From: Flavobacterium aerium
Lineage (GTDB): Bacteria; Bacteroidota; Bacteroidia; Flavobacteriales; Flavobacteriaceae
Length of the DNA stretch: 64,000 nucleotides
Reading direction: 5' to 3'
Assembly: GCF_030766725.1 (NCBI RefSeq)
Contig: NZ_JARQWR010000005.1
Location: 1 to 64,000, forward strand
Below, piece after piece: positions 1-8,584 of the stretch (the stretch's first letter is position 1; each line of letters starts with the position of its first letter). The notes beneath the pieces were generated by a model, which did not search any database, was not told where the DNA came from, and saw nothing but the letters and a program-made list of their open reading frames with translations. Made by a program: the position numbers and the translations under genes.

Positions 1-155
1 ACGCTTTAAAACAAATTGGAACAAAATACGCAGGTTATACATTAGAAGAAGCTAATGTTGCTGCAGATGGTGAATACAAACTAGTATTAGCAAAAGATGG
101 AGCTAAAGTAACAGCTCTCTTTACTGCAGCTGGGGAATTCATTAGAGAAGCGTAA
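1..155 (+). CDS. PepSY-like domain protein, C-terminal fragment
   Basis: The window opens inside an open frame (first full codon at base 3) that runs 50 codons to a TAA at 153-155. The visible part, including EEANVAADGEYKLVLAKDG and a final GEFIREA, resembles the last repeat of PepSY-like periplasmic proteins of Bacteroidota, where a beta strand ending in D/E-G-x-Y is followed by a hairpin and a G-E/K-x-I-x-E tail. The N terminus, any signal peptide and the full length are outside the window. A strong terminator follows about 45 bases downstream. The family call is from pattern memory only. Confidence 0.55.
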   Translation, partial: ALKQIGTKYAGYTLEEANVAADGEYKLVLAKDGAKVTALFTAAGEFIREA

Positions 156-200
156 TTAATTAGTGAGTTATTGAGTCAAGTTATATTAAATGCAACCAAA

Positions 201-230
201 AAAAGACTGTTGGAAACAACAGTCTTTTTT
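201..230. terminator. intrinsic terminator between convergent genes
   Basis: Perfect stem GACTGTTG (205-212) / CAACAGTC (217-224) with a GAAA loop. It is extended by an A run at 201-204 and a T run at 225-230, so it can act in both directions, between the PepSY-like gene and the minus-strand DUF4268 gene. Confidence 0.9.
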
Positions 231-258
231 AGTTATGCTATATAATGAACTAATACTA

Positions 259-702
259 CTATGTATTAGTTTCTAAATCTTTGATATAGTCTTGGTATTC
301 GTAGTAAAAACGCTCAAAAGCATCCATTTTTTCAGAGAAAAAGGCATATATAGTATCCCAATTATTTGGATTATTAAGGCTTACAGGAGATAATTCAATC
401 CAAATTCTACTGATTGTTTTTCCACTTTCTAAGAGGAAATCTTTTTCAAAAACTAAATCAGCAATAAATTCATCTTCTAATATATTCTTTAAGGATTCTA
501 TTTTTTCGAAATAAATGTTTCTTTTTTCTAAATCTTTATGCTCAATATCAAGTAAAACTTGTGCTTTTTTCTTGTCTACATAAAATTTGAAAGTGAAATC
601 TTTGATTTTTGTATCATACAGCATCCATTTTCGTGGATTTCGTTCTGCGAACTGAATCCAAAATTCTCTCTTTAGTTTTTGACTTTCTTCCTTACTGTAC
701 AT
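259..702 (-). CDS. DUF4268 domain-containing protein
   Basis: 147 residues, soluble, with no signal peptide or membrane segment. The start MYSKEESQKLKREFWIQF and the body with FKFYVDKKKAQVLLDIEH and a late NNPNNWDTIYAFFSEKMDAF match the stand-alone DUF4268 proteins widespread in Flavobacteriia. The domain is also found in restriction-related proteins and has been compared with nuclease-like folds, but the single-domain version has no established function. It stands alone: convergent with the gene before it and divergent from the Nudix gene starting at 786. The highly charged, aromatic-rich sequence is typical of the family. Confidence 0.75.
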   Translation of the reverse strand: MYSKEESQKLKREFWIQFAERNPRKWMLYDTKIKDFTFKFYVDKKKAQVLLDIEHKDLEKRNIYFEKIESLKNILEDEFIADLVFEKDFLLESGKTISRIWIELSPVSLNNPNNWDTIYAFFSEKMDAFERFYYEYQDYIKDLETNT

Positions 703-785
703 TCTATTATTTTATAAAGGTTGTTGTTCCAAATTTGTTCATTATCATTTTCTACGGTATCTTTATAATGCATAAGCAATAAAAA

Positions 786-1448
786 ATGAAAATGAAAAAT
801 GCTCGTTCAATGGATTTTAATAATTTTCTAGATAATTTACCAAAAATAGCAAAAGAAAAACTGTTAGGCATCACAGCACACATAAAAATGGCTCCTTTTG
901 ATCGAATTGAGATCATGAAGAATTTTAATCCAGAAATTAAGAAGCCAAAAAAAGCAGCAGTATTAATGTTGTTGTATCCCAAGAATAAAGAAACTCATTT
1001 AGTATTAATCGTTAGAAATGAATATCCAGGCGTTCATTCTTCCCAGATTGCATTTCCTGGAGGGAAATATGAAATAGATGATGCATCGTTGGAAGATACT
1101 GCATTACGGGAAACATGGGAAGAAGTAGGAGTAGAGAGCTCAAAAATTAAGATTATAAAACCATTCACAGAGATTTATATTCCTCCCAGTAATTTTATGG
1201 TTTACCCATTTTTAGGGTATAGTGAAGAAGAAATTGTTTTTATACCAAGTCCTGATGAAGTAGCTGCAATTATTGAATTACCGATTACAGAGTTGTTGAA
1301 TGAGCAAAATGTTGTAAGTGTGAATATGACAACATCTTATGCTGTAGATATTGATGTTCCAGCTTTTCAAATGCAAAATCATATTGTTTGGGGAGCTACA
1401 GCTATGATAATCAGCGAGTTGAAAGAAGTATTAAAATCTACATTATAA
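786..1448 (+). CDS. CoA pyrophosphatase, Nudix family
   Basis: 220 residues. A Nudix box spans about residues 93-116 and contains the catalytic ALRETWEEVG core (REx2EE). Just before it, residues 74-93 read LIVRNEYPGVHSSQIAFPGG, the extra motif that marks the CoA-diphosphatase branch (NudL/YeaB type), which splits CoA or oxidised CoA into phosphopantetheine and 3',5'-ADP. The acidic residue that opens the Nudix box is Asp rather than Glu, as is usual in this branch. The start is uncertain: Met1, Met3 and Met9 are all possible, and the A-rich stretch before 786 supports the first. It precedes plsC by 53 bases, with a separate promoter between them. Confidence 0.88.
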   Translation: MKMKNARSMDFNNFLDNLPKIAKEKLLGITAHIKMAPFDRIEIMKNFNPEIKKPKKAAVLMLLYPKNKETHLVLIVRNEYPGVHSSQIAFPGGKYEIDDASLEDTALRETWEEVGVESSKIKIIKPFTEIYIPPSNFMVYPFLGYSEEEIVFIPSPDEVAAIIELPITELLNEQNVVSVNMTTSYAVDIDVPAFQMQNHIVWGATAMIISELKEVLKSTL

Positions 1449-1461
1449 GCATAAGATTTTG

Positions 1462-1469
1462 TAAGTTTG
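1462..1469 (+). promoter_or_regulatory. promoter -7 box for plsC (TAAGTTTG)
   Basis: Exact match to the Bacteroidota TAnnTTTG element, 32 bases before the plsC ATG. I see no good TTG partner upstream at the normal spacing, so strength is uncertain. Confidence 0.5.
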
Positions 1470-1501
1470 CGATTAAATTTTTTCCAAAAAAAATGTAATA
1501 T

Positions 1502-2305
1502 ATGAGCTTGTTCAAAAGAAATCCTTTTGGTCATATTCTTTTCTTAAAGAAATGGTTAATACGTGTTTTTGGCGCATTGACGCATAGACGTTATAGAGGT
1601 TTTAATGAACTGCAGATAGACGGATCTGAGATAATAAGAAGCTTACCAGAAACAAATGTACTTTTTATATCCAATCACCAAACCTATTTTGCAGATGTTG
1701 TAGCGATGTTTCATGTTTTTAATGCTAGTTTAAAAGGTAGAGAAGACAATATAAAAAACATTGGTTATCTATGGCAACCTAAAATGAATATCTACTATGT
1801 TGCAGCCAAAGAGACAATGAAGGAAGGTTTATTGCCTAGAATATTAGCTTATGCTGGCGCAATAACAGTTGAACGTACTTGGAGAGCAAAAGGTAAAGAA
1901 GTTACAAGAGAAGTCAATCCAAATGATACTGAGAACATCCGAATAGCATTGGAAGATGGATGGGTGATTACTTTCCCACAAGGAACAACAAAACCTTTCA
2001 GACCTATTAGAAAAGGTACAGCTCATATCATTAAACAACATAAACCAATTGTAGTACCGATTGTAATCGATGGATTTAGACGTTCATTTGATAAAAAAGG
2101 ATTACGATTGAAGAAAAAAGGTATACTACAATCTTTTATTATCAAAGAACCATTGGATATCGATTATGAAAATGATACAGTAGAGGAAATCGTTGAAAAA
2201 ATTGAATTTGCAATTGAACAACATCCTTCATTTTTAAAAGTTATTCCTGCGGAAGAAATTGAAGCGCAAGAAGAACTTAATAAACAAAGGATGTGGGAAT
2301 ACTAA
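1502..2305 (+). CDS. plsC: 1-acyl-sn-glycerol-3-phosphate acyltransferase (PlsC family)
   Basis: 267 residues. It transfers an acyl chain to lysophosphatidic acid (or a similar lysolipid) at the inner membrane. The acyltransferase motif is ISNHQTYFADV (His59 to Asp65), which has five residues between His and Asp where the textbook motif has four. Motif III appears as FPQGTTKP in place of FPEGTR. A membrane-associated basic N terminus (RRYRGF) is present. The combination looks like a Bacteroidota sub-branch, so the exact acyl acceptor is uncertain. It has its own promoter box and ends two bases before the convergent membrane gene's stop, so the two transcripts must overlap. Confidence 0.82.
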   Translation: MSLFKRNPFGHILFLKKWLIRVFGALTHRRYRGFNELQIDGSEIIRSLPETNVLFISNHQTYFADVVAMFHVFNASLKGREDNIKNIGYLWQPKMNIYYVAAKETMKEGLLPRILAYAGAITVERTWRAKGKEVTREVNPNDTENIRIALEDGWVITFPQGTTKPFRPIRKGTAHIIKQHKPIVVPIVIDGFRRSFDKKGLRLKKKGILQSFIIKEPLDIDYENDTVEEIVEKIEFAIEQHPSFLKVIPAEEIEAQEELNKQRMWEY

Positions 2306-2307
2306 TA

Positions 2308-2952
2308 TTATAGATCTATTTTCTGTAATTCAGTATAATTTTTATTTAGTTTTCTTAATAAGAACCCATATACAAGTTTGTAAAATAACCAGTAGGCAAC
2401 TACAACCACAGCTAATACCAATATTGTAATAATACTAAGTGTTAACCATATTAAATAAGGATGTTTACCACTTCCTATTTTAGAGAATATATCATTTAGT
2501 TTTTCATCATACATGTAAGCAGCAATAAACATGGTGAAAAACATGATTACGAGTAAGCCTAAATTATACCAAACATAATATTGAACTGTTTTTCTGGTAT
2601 TTAAGATGCTTTCCATTAACTGTTTCACAGTATCCGTAGTTGATATTTTTTTAAAGTTTTTGTAAAAAAGAATTATAAAAATAAAACAGATAATATAATT
2701 GGTATACGTAAAGAATTTAGTTAATGTAGTTAGGTGATAACTCACCAAAGACTTTTCATAATTGTCATCATTATGGAAAAATCCAATTACAACCCAAAAT
2801 AAAATTTCTATCACGTTAATAATAAAAAGCCATTTGACAATAGAAGATGATTTTTTATGCAACATAACATAGATATCCTTTTCCGATATTTTCGGAAAGT
2901 GATTATCATTTTTCTTCCAATCCTTTTTTAATAAATCTAATTCGTCCATCAT
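2308..2952 (-). CDS. four-helix membrane protein next to ECF sigma factor (possible anti-sigma partner)
   Basis: 214 residues. About 45 cytosolic residues with a charged start (MDELDLLKKDWKKND) lead into a basic patch HKKSSSIVKW. Four hydrophobic segments follow, at about residues 43-60, 82-105, 130-150 and 165-190, then a short basic tail. It begins 9 bases after the sigma-factor stop, so the two are co-transcribed. Its position and topology suggest regulation of that sigma factor, but I see no recognised zinc anti-sigma motif or FecR domain, so this is inference. Similar pairs are common in Flavobacteria and are usually annotated hypothetical. Confidence 0.6.
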   Translation of the reverse strand: MMDELDLLKKDWKKNDNHFPKISEKDIYVMLHKKSSSIVKWLFIINVIEILFWVVIGFFHNDDNYEKSLVSYHLTTLTKFFTYTNYIICFIFIILFYKNFKKISTTDTVKQLMESILNTRKTVQYYVWYNLGLLVIMFFTMFIAAYMYDEKLNDIFSKIGSGKHPYLIWLTLSIITILVLAVVVVAYWLFYKLVYGFLLRKLNKNYTELQKIDL

Positions 2953-2961
2953 TTCTTATTA

Positions 2962-3462
2962 TTACGGATTTACTATTTTTTTTAATTTCCCTTTGATGCG
3001 ATTCATTTTCACTCTGGCATTTACTTCACTTATTCCTAATGTCTCCGCTATTTCGGTATAATCTTTATCTTCTAAATACATAAAAACTAATGCTTTTTCA
3101 ATATCATTTAATTGATGAACAGCCTTATATAATAATTTAATCTGCTCCTCCTCTTCGTAGTTATATTCTTCATAATTGAATCGATGTATTTTACTATCAA
3201 ATTCAATTGTATTTTCTGTTTTTGTTTTTTTTCTGTACAGAGTAATGGCAGTGTTTAAAGCTACTCTGTAGGCCCAAGTAGTAAATTTAGCATCTCCTCT
3301 GAACTTCGGATATGCTTTCCATAGTTGAATGGTTATTTCTTGGAATAGATCTTTATGAGCATCATCATTTGAGGTATATAGCCGACAAACCTTATGAATT
3401 AAATTCTGATTCTTTTGGATTTGTTCAACGAAAGATTGCTCTAATGATAGACTCATATACAA
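2962..3462 (-). CDS. ECF-type RNA polymerase sigma-70 factor
   Basis: 166 residues with both parts of an ECF sigma factor. Region 2 is at about residues 20-85, with DLFQEITIQLWKAYPKF and FTTWAYRVALNTA for -10 recognition and melting. Region 4 is at about residues 105-160, with YLEDKDYTEIAETLGISEVNARVKMNRIKGKL forming the helix-turn-helix. There is no extra domain. Met3 is an alternative start. It is the first gene of a two-gene unit with the membrane protein downstream, the usual layout for a membrane-signal-controlled sigma factor. The regulon cannot be read from the window. Confidence 0.9.
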   Translation of the reverse strand: MYMSLSLEQSFVEQIQKNQNLIHKVCRLYTSNDDAHKDLFQEITIQLWKAYPKFRGDAKFTTWAYRVALNTAITLYRKKTKTENTIEFDSKIHRFNYEEYNYEEEEQIKLLYKAVHQLNDIEKALVFMYLEDKDYTEIAETLGISEVNARVKMNRIKGKLKKIVNP

Positions 3463-3560
3463 TTAGTACCACTTTGATTAAAGTTGTTACAAGTAAAAGT
3501 AAATTTAATTAAAAGATATCAAAAATAATAGTCGCTATTCAATTTTGAATGTGGGTTCCT

Positions 3561-3590
3561 TTGTGGCTTTAGAAGTTTAAATTACATTTG
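3561..3590 (+). promoter_or_regulatory. promoter of ndh (TTG-N19-TACATTTG)
   Basis: TTG at 3561-3563 and TACATTTG at 3583-3590, 19 bases apart, fit the Bacteroidota consensus closely. The box overlaps a possible TTG start at 3588, so translation must begin later, at the ATG at 3609. Confidence 0.75.
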
Positions 3591-3608
3591 TTAAAAATAG
3601 ATAGTGTA

Positions 3609-4913
3609 ATGAATATTCTTCGTTCTAATTTCCCAAGAGTTGTAATTATTGGCGGTGGTTTTGCTGGAATTGCGGTAGCTAAAAAATTAAAAAATAAAGG
3701 CTTTCAGGTAGTTCTGTTGGATAAACATAACTATCATACGTTCCAACCCTTATTATATCAAGTAGCAACAGGAGGATTGGAAGCAGGATCAATTGCTTAT
3801 CCTATTCGAAAAGTAGTGCAAGACCATGAAAACTTTTTTTTCCGTTTAGCTCAAGTAAAAGAGGTTGACTCTGTCAATAAAAAAATTATTGCTGATATAG
3901 GAACGTTGGATTATGACTATCTTGTTATTGCTACAGGGTCAAAAACCAATTATTTTGGAAACAAAGAAATTGAACGCAATAGTATGTCTATGAAAACGAT
4001 TCCACAATCGTTGAACATTCGAAGTTTGATTTTAGAAAATTTTGAACAGGCACTATTAGTTAATGATCTGGAAGAAAGACGTAGCTTGATGAATTTTGTT
4101 TTAGTAGGAGGTGGACCCACTGGTGTAGAATTAGCGGGAGCATTAGCCGAAATGAAAAAAGCAATTTTACCCAAAGACTATCCAGATTTAGATATCCGAA
4201 AAATGGAAATAAATCTTATCCAGAGTGGAGATCGGATTCTGAATACAATGAGTGAAAAAGCATCCCAAAAAGCAGAAGAATTTTTACAAAAATTAGGAGT
4301 TACCATTTGGAAAAATACCAGAGTGATGGGGTATGATGGTAAAACGGTTCAAACAAATTCTGATCTTACTTTTGAAACTGCTACTTTCATATGGACAGCT
4401 GGTGTTCAGGGTGCGAGTATAAAAGGATTAAATGGGAAATCATTAGCCGAAAAAGTATCCCGTATTCGTGTAAACGAATTCAATCAGGTAGTCGATCAGG
4501 AAGCGATATACGCTATTGGAGATGTCGCGCTTATGGAAAGTGAAGAATATCCAGAAGGACATCCTATGATGGCTCAACCCGCATTACAGCAAGGGAAATT
4601 ATTGGCCGAAAATTTAATCCGAAAAATAAAGAATCAAGAGATGGTTCCTTTTATCTATAAAGATAAAGGATCTATGGCTACAATAGGACGAAACAAAGCC
4701 GTTGTAGACTTACCACATTGGCAATTTAATGGTGTTTTTGCCTGGTTTGTATGGATGTTTGTTCATTTATTCTCTTTAATAGGTTTCAAGAACAAAGCAG
4801 TGGTACTATTGAATTGGGTTTATAACTATATTCGTTTTGATCGTGAAGCTCGATTAATTATTCGACCATATAAAAAGAAGAGTTTCAATTCATTTACTTC
4901 AGATGAATTATAA
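3609..4913 (+). CDS. ndh: type II NADH:quinone oxidoreductase (NAD(P)/FAD-dependent)
   Basis: 434 residues from the chosen ATG. It passes electrons from NADH to the quinone pool without pumping protons. An N-terminal FAD-binding motif, VVIIGGGFAGIAVAKKL, lies at about residues 11-27. The NADH-binding motif FVLVGGGPTGVELAGALAEMKK lies near residue 163, and the second FAD contact YAIGDVALM near residue 300. A hydrophobic stretch with an amphipathic end (FAWFVWMFVHLFSLIGFKNKAVVLLNW, given in part: FVWMFVHLFSLIGF) near residue 380 is the usual membrane anchor. An upstream TTG at 3588 is excluded by the promoter. It is convergent with the next gene, and the two overlap by 6 bases at their stops. 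Confidence 0.9.
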   Translation: MNILRSNFPRVVIIGGGFAGIAVAKKLKNKGFQVVLLDKHNYHTFQPLLYQVATGGLEAGSIAYPIRKVVQDHENFFFRLAQVKEVDSVNKKIIADIGTLDYDYLVIATGSKTNYFGNKEIERNSMSMKTIPQSLNIRSLILENFEQALLVNDLEERRSLMNFVLVGGGPTGVELAGALAEMKKAILPKDYPDLDIRKMEINLIQSGDRILNTMSEKASQKAEEFLQKLGVTIWKNTRVMGYDGKTVQTNSDLTFETATFIWTAGVQGASIKGLNGKSLAEKVSRIRVNEFNQVVDQEAIYAIGDVALMESEEYPEGHPMMAQPALQQGKLLAENLIRKIKNQEMVPFIYKDKGSMATIGRNKAVVDLPHWQFNGVFAWFVWMFVHLFSLIGFKNKAVVLLNWVYNYIRFDREARLIIRPYKKKSFNSFTSDEL

Positions 4914-5972
4914 AGGTTGATTTCTATAATAATTAACTAATAAACCTATAAATTTAGCGTAGGTTTCTAATCCTTCTTTTTGTTGATTTAATTTCAAGTA
5001 GTTATCATAAAATACTTTGAAGAAATCCTCTATAGGAGTATTATAACGCAACCAAAAGAGATGACTTTCCTCTATGTTTTTTAAAATTCCAGGATTGATT
5101 TTTTGAATTAACTTTTCAAACGTAGCAGGGCTATATTCTTTATAAATGTTCAAACAATACTTTAGAGCATTGATATAACCGGAATATTGGAAGTAAATAT
5201 CCTCATTTTTTACAGAAGCCAAAAAGCCAATAAAGTTTGCTTCACTTTCTGATGCATATCCTATTTGATGCGCCATTTCATGACAAGTTGTAAGTGGAAA
5301 TTGATACAAAGGAATTTTATCATTCACCTGAGCTTCGTTGGTAAATGGATTCAAATAACCAGAAAACCCCATATAGGATAAAGGCGTGCTAAATAATGAA
5401 GCTTTAATGCTAGAAGGTGTATAAGTGAAAAAATCATATTGATCAGCAAGATGGTTATAACCATTTAGAGTTTTACCAAAAATCTGTTGTGGATGATAAG
5501 GAATCACTACTTTTTGAGTGGTATCGCTGGTGATGGAGACTTGAATTGAATTTGTTTTGGAAATGAGTTTTTCTGTAAAGGAAAGTAATTCTGCTTCTGA
5601 ATAATCCTTATTCAAGTTCATTTTCTCGTAAAGAGGAACTCGATTGTAATTGATTGCCCATAGAAAATAAAACAAAAAATACCCTACTGAAATAAAACTG
5701 GTCACACTCAAAATTTGATTTTTCAAATTTGACTTCCAATTTTTTCTGGTTTTCCAAAACCAATGTATAACAGCTAGTATTACAATTGTATATAGAATAT
5801 CTCCAAATGAAAAAGGAATTTTCCCAAAAGTGAAACGTAAAAACTTAGAAAGATATGGATATATACCATTACTGTAATAGTGCTCTACAAATGCAGGGAA
5901 ATATGAAAGCGTTTTTAATACTAATAATTGGACGAGTAAGAATAAACTAAGTAAAACCTTTTTGTTTTTCAT
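4908..5972 (-). CDS. DUF3810 domain-containing membrane protein with zincin-like motif
   Basis: 354 residues. Three hydrophobic segments lie in the first 115 residues (about 5-25, 52-72 and 88-110) and are followed by a large outside domain. That domain carries TTCHEMAHQIGYASESEANFIGF, in part HEMAHQ, an HExxH metalloprotease-type motif with a downstream Glu, so a membrane-anchored zinc peptidase is likely although no substrate is known. The length and order match the DUF3810 family of Bacteroidota. It is a single gene, overlapping the ndh stop by 6 bases. Confidence 0.85.
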   Translation of the reverse strand: MKNKKVLLSLFLLVQLLVLKTLSYFPAFVEHYYSNGIYPYLSKFLRFTFGKIPFSFGDILYTIVILAVIHWFWKTRKNWKSNLKNQILSVTSFISVGYFLFYFLWAINYNRVPLYEKMNLNKDYSEAELLSFTEKLISKTNSIQVSITSDTTQKVVIPYHPQQIFGKTLNGYNHLADQYDFFTYTPSSIKASLFSTPLSYMGFSGYLNPFTNEAQVNDKIPLYQFPLTTCHEMAHQIGYASESEANFIGFLASVKNEDIYFQYSGYINALKYCLNIYKEYSPATFEKLIQKINPGILKNIEESHLFWLRYNTPIEDFFKVFYDNYLKLNQQKEGLETYAKFIGLLVNYYRNQPL

Positions 5973-6140
5973 CTAAAAAATAGTTGCGTTAGGTAAATAT
6001 AAGAACAAAGAGGGCTTTTATACAAATGAAAGTTTTGTTTCAATGAAAAATTTAAGTGTTTATTTAGAATAATTAAAAATAAATTATTTAATTTTGTCCT
6101 GTTATAAAAGCTTAAAAAATAGATTGATACAGTCGCTAAA

Positions 6141-6401
6141 ATGGGAAAGAAAGAAGCTGTGGATAAAGTAATATTTTTCTGTGATGGAAAAAAATGCTGT
6201 AAATACAATAAAGACGTTAAAAAATGTTTTAGCGAATTAGTAAATGAAGCTGGACTAAAAGGAGAAGTAAGCATAGAAAAAATGAAATGCAGTGGTATGT
6301 GTAAAAAAGCACCTGTATTTTGTATTCAGCCGAAAGACATTTGGAAAGGTGAAGTTTCAGAGAAAAAAGCAAAAAAGCTATTTTTAAAACACATAGCATA
6401 G
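6141..6401 (+). CDS. (2Fe-2S) ferredoxin-like protein
   Basis: 86 residues, thioredoxin-like 2Fe-2S ferredoxin type. Cysteines are placed as CDGKKCC near the N terminus and MKCSGMCKKAP in the second half, giving the C-x4-5-C ... C-x3-C pattern for one cluster. The protein is basic and small, without a catalytic domain, so it is probably an electron carrier. The same fold also occurs as the NuoE-like or HymA-like module, but no partner gene is next to it. It has its own terminator. Confidence 0.75.
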   Translation: MGKKEAVDKVIFFCDGKKCCKYNKDVKKCFSELVNEAGLKGEVSIEKMKCSGMCKKAPVFCIQPKDIWKGEVSEKKAKKLFLKHIA

Positions 6402-6445
6402 GATACAAATAGATTTACATATTTCGTTTTTTTTATTTAAAATGA

Positions 6446-6480
6446 AAAACTCAATCAATATTATATTGGTTGAGTTTTTT
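6446..6480 (+). terminator. intrinsic terminator after the ferredoxin-like gene
   Basis: A long stem pairs 6448-6459 with 6465-6476, including one G-T pair (AACTCAA ... TTGAGTT at the base), and is followed by a T run. Confidence 0.85.
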
Positions 6481-6516
6481 TAGTTTTATAGTACAGTCAA
6501 TTCTTCTTTAAAATCC

Positions 6517-6524
6517 TACCTTTG
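6517..6524 (+). promoter_or_regulatory. promoter -7 box for pepD (TACCTTTG)
   Basis: Perfect TAnnTTTG, 22 bases before the pepD ATG. No clear TTG is seen at the usual distance upstream. Confidence 0.55.
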
Positions 6525-6546
6525 TAGAAATCAAACTTTAAAAATA

Positions 6547-8010
6547 ATGAGTCAAGAAATAAGAAATTTAGAACCAAAATCAATTTGGAATAAGTTTGCT
6601 GATTTAAATGCTGTTCCGCGACCATCAAAAAAAGAAGAACGTGTAATTGCTTTTATGAAAGATTTCGGAAAGCAATTAGGTTTTGAGACTATTGAAGATG
6701 AAGTCGGAAATGTGATTATAAAAAAGCCAGCTTCTGCAGGAATGGAAGATCGTAAAACCATTGTAATGCAATCGCATTTGGATATGGTGCATCAAAAAAA
6801 TACTTCAACAGTATTTGATTTTGATACACAAGGAATCGAAATGTATGTAGATGGAGATTGGGTACGTGCAAAAGGAACAACGCTAGGCGCTGATAATGGT
6901 TTAGGTGTTGCTACAATAATGGCAATTTTAGAATCAAAAGATATTGTTCACCCTGCTATTGAAGCCTTGTTTACAATCGATGAAGAGACTGGAATGACGG
7001 GTGCAATGGGATTAAAAGGTGGTCTTTTAAAAGGTGAAATCTTATTGAATTTAGATACAGAAGAAGATGATGAAATTGATATCGGATGTGCTGGTGGAGT
7101 AGATGTTACTGCTACAAGAAGTTACACTGAAGAAGAAGTTACAGAAGGATCTGTAGGATATACAATCACTGTGAATGGTTTGAATGGCGGACATTCAGGA
7201 GTAGATATTCACAAAGGATTAGGGAATGCAAACAAAATTATGAACCGTTTGTTATTTGATAGTTTTGAAAATTTCGGTCTACAAATTGCAGAAATCAACG
7301 GAGGTAGTTTAAGAAATGCTATACCTAGAGAAAGTACAGCTACAGTTGTAATTTCAAATATTTTTGATGAAGCTTTTGTATTTGATATGCAAGATGTAAT
7401 CAATGATATAAAAACAGAATTCAAAACTACTGAGCCAAACTTAGCAATCACAATTGAAAAATCTACTGAGTTACCAAAAAAGGTAATGGATTTAGGAGTT
7501 CAGGAAGGATTAATTAGAGCTCTTTACACAGCACATAATGGCGTGTATAGAATGAGTGCTGATATTGCAGATTTAGTAGAAACATCAAATAATATCGCTC
7601 GTGTAATTGTAAAAGATGGTGAGATAAAAATTGGATGTTTAACAAGATCATCTGTAGAAAGTTCAAAATTTGATTTAGGAAATGCATTACGTTCAGCATT
7701 TGAATTGTTCGGCTGTGAAGTTGAATTAACAGGATCATACCCAGGATGGACTCCAAATGTTGATTCACCGATTCTAAGAGTTTTAGAAACGTTATATGAA
7801 AAACAAAATGGAGTAAAACCAAGCGTAGTAGCTTGTCATGCTGGTTTAGAATGTGGAATACTAGGAACAAATTATCCAGATATGGATATGATTTCTTTTG
7901 GACCAACAATTAAAGGGGCACACTCTCCAGACGAAAGAGCAAGTATTTCTTCAGTTCAGAAATACTGGAAATTTGTACTGGAAATCTTAAAAAACATTCC
8001 AAAGAAATAA
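6547..8010 (+). CDS. pepD: aminoacyl-histidine dipeptidase (peptidase D, M20C)
   Basis: 487 residues, the normal size for cytosolic PepD, which cleaves Xaa-His and other dipeptides with two zinc ions. Metal-ligand motifs are visible: VMQSHLDMVHQ (His then Asp) near residue 78, GTTLGADNGLG near residue 115, and FTIDEETGMTGAMGL with the catalytic Glu and ligand near residue 146. The lid-domain motif GGHSGVDIHKGLGNA follows near residue 216, and the final ligand His is in FGPTIKGAHSPDERA near residue 460. Its own promoter box lies upstream, and a bidirectional terminator separates it from the next, convergent gene. Confidence 0.93.
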   Translation: MSQEIRNLEPKSIWNKFADLNAVPRPSKKEERVIAFMKDFGKQLGFETIEDEVGNVIIKKPASAGMEDRKTIVMQSHLDMVHQKNTSTVFDFDTQGIEMYVDGDWVRAKGTTLGADNGLGVATIMAILESKDIVHPAIEALFTIDEETGMTGAMGLKGGLLKGEILLNLDTEEDDEIDIGCAGGVDVTATRSYTEEEVTEGSVGYTITVNGLNGGHSGVDIHKGLGNANKIMNRLLFDSFENFGLQIAEINGGSLRNAIPRESTATVVISNIFDEAFVFDMQDVINDIKTEFKTTEPNLAITIEKSTELPKKVMDLGVQEGLIRALYTAHNGVYRMSADIADLVETSNNIARVIVKDGEIKIGCLTRSSVESSKFDLGNALRSAFELFGCEVELTGSYPGWTPNVDSPILRVLETLYEKQNGVKPSVVACHAGLECGILGTNYPDMDMISFGPTIKGAHSPDERASISSVQKYWKFVLEILKNIPKK

Positions 8011-8026
8011 TTGAATTGGAATCCAT

Positions 8027-8060
8027 AAAAAAAAGCACTTCGTGAGGAAGTGCTTTTTTT
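8027..8060. terminator. bidirectional terminator (pepD / DUF6265 gene)
   Basis: Stem GCACTTC (8035-8041) / GAAGTGC (8047-8053) with loop GTGAG, flanked by an A run and a T run, between convergent genes. Confidence 0.9.
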
Positions 8061-8071
8061 ATACCTGAGTT

Positions 8072-8572
8072 TTATTTTTTCTTCATCGGAAAACTTTCCT
8101 TTTTCTCTTTTCCATTTTCTAGACCCGAAATTTCGGCAACAAGACTGTTGTCTGAAACTCTATGGTAAGTTATTTTTTGTGGAAAATCATGATTTAGATT
8201 TTCAAAGACTAACAAGTCCTTAGTTCCTGTGGTTAGCTCAAATGAAACCGGATTTCCATTGTTTTGATCCTTAATAGTTGGAATATAGAATAAACCATCT
8301 CCTTTTTGTTGTAGCATAATACTTTCAGCATGAGCAGTATCCTTTCCTATGATATAATATGTTTTACCGGCAAAAGTACTGTCATTTAATTTAGCCCAAG
8401 TTTCAGTTAGTGTTGCTTTCTCTGAAACATTACCCCATTCTCCAATTAGCCAATTGGCTTTTTCAAGATGAGTATATTTAGCACCAGCACCATCTTTTCC
8501 CTCTTTATTCTGGCAAGAAAAAAAGGAGATACTTAGGGCAAAAAGAGATAGATAAATGTAATTTTTTTTCAT
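8072..8572 (-). CDS. DUF6265 family lipoprotein
   Basis: 166 residues with a lipoprotein signal: a basic start, a hydrophobic core and the lipobox SISFFSCQ with Cys20, so it is likely an outer-membrane or periplasmic lipoprotein. The mature part has the family marks WLIGEWGNVSEKATLTETW and ENLNHDFPQKITYHRV, which resemble a small beta-barrel of the lipocalin type. Function is unknown. It is probably co-transcribed with the SRPBCC gene 12 bases upstream. Confidence 0.8.
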   Translation of the reverse strand: MKKNYIYLSLFALSISFFSCQNKEGKDGAGAKYTHLEKANWLIGEWGNVSEKATLTETWAKLNDSTFAGKTYYIIGKDTAHAESIMLQQKGDGLFYIPTIKDQNNGNPVSFELTTGTKDLLVFENLNHDFPQKITYHRVSDNSLVAEISGLENGKEKKESFPMKKK

Positions 8573-8584
8573 AATTAGAATATA

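Noticed and set aside
3588..3608. TTG start at 3588 for ndh
   Set aside because: It lies within the promoter -7 box. The ATG at 3609 gives a normal FAD-binding N terminus.
7514..7909. 131-codon open frame on the minus strand inside pepD
   Set aside because: It lies wholly within a clear PepD coding region, is Leu/His rich as expected of a shadow frame, and has no promoter or homology that I can see.
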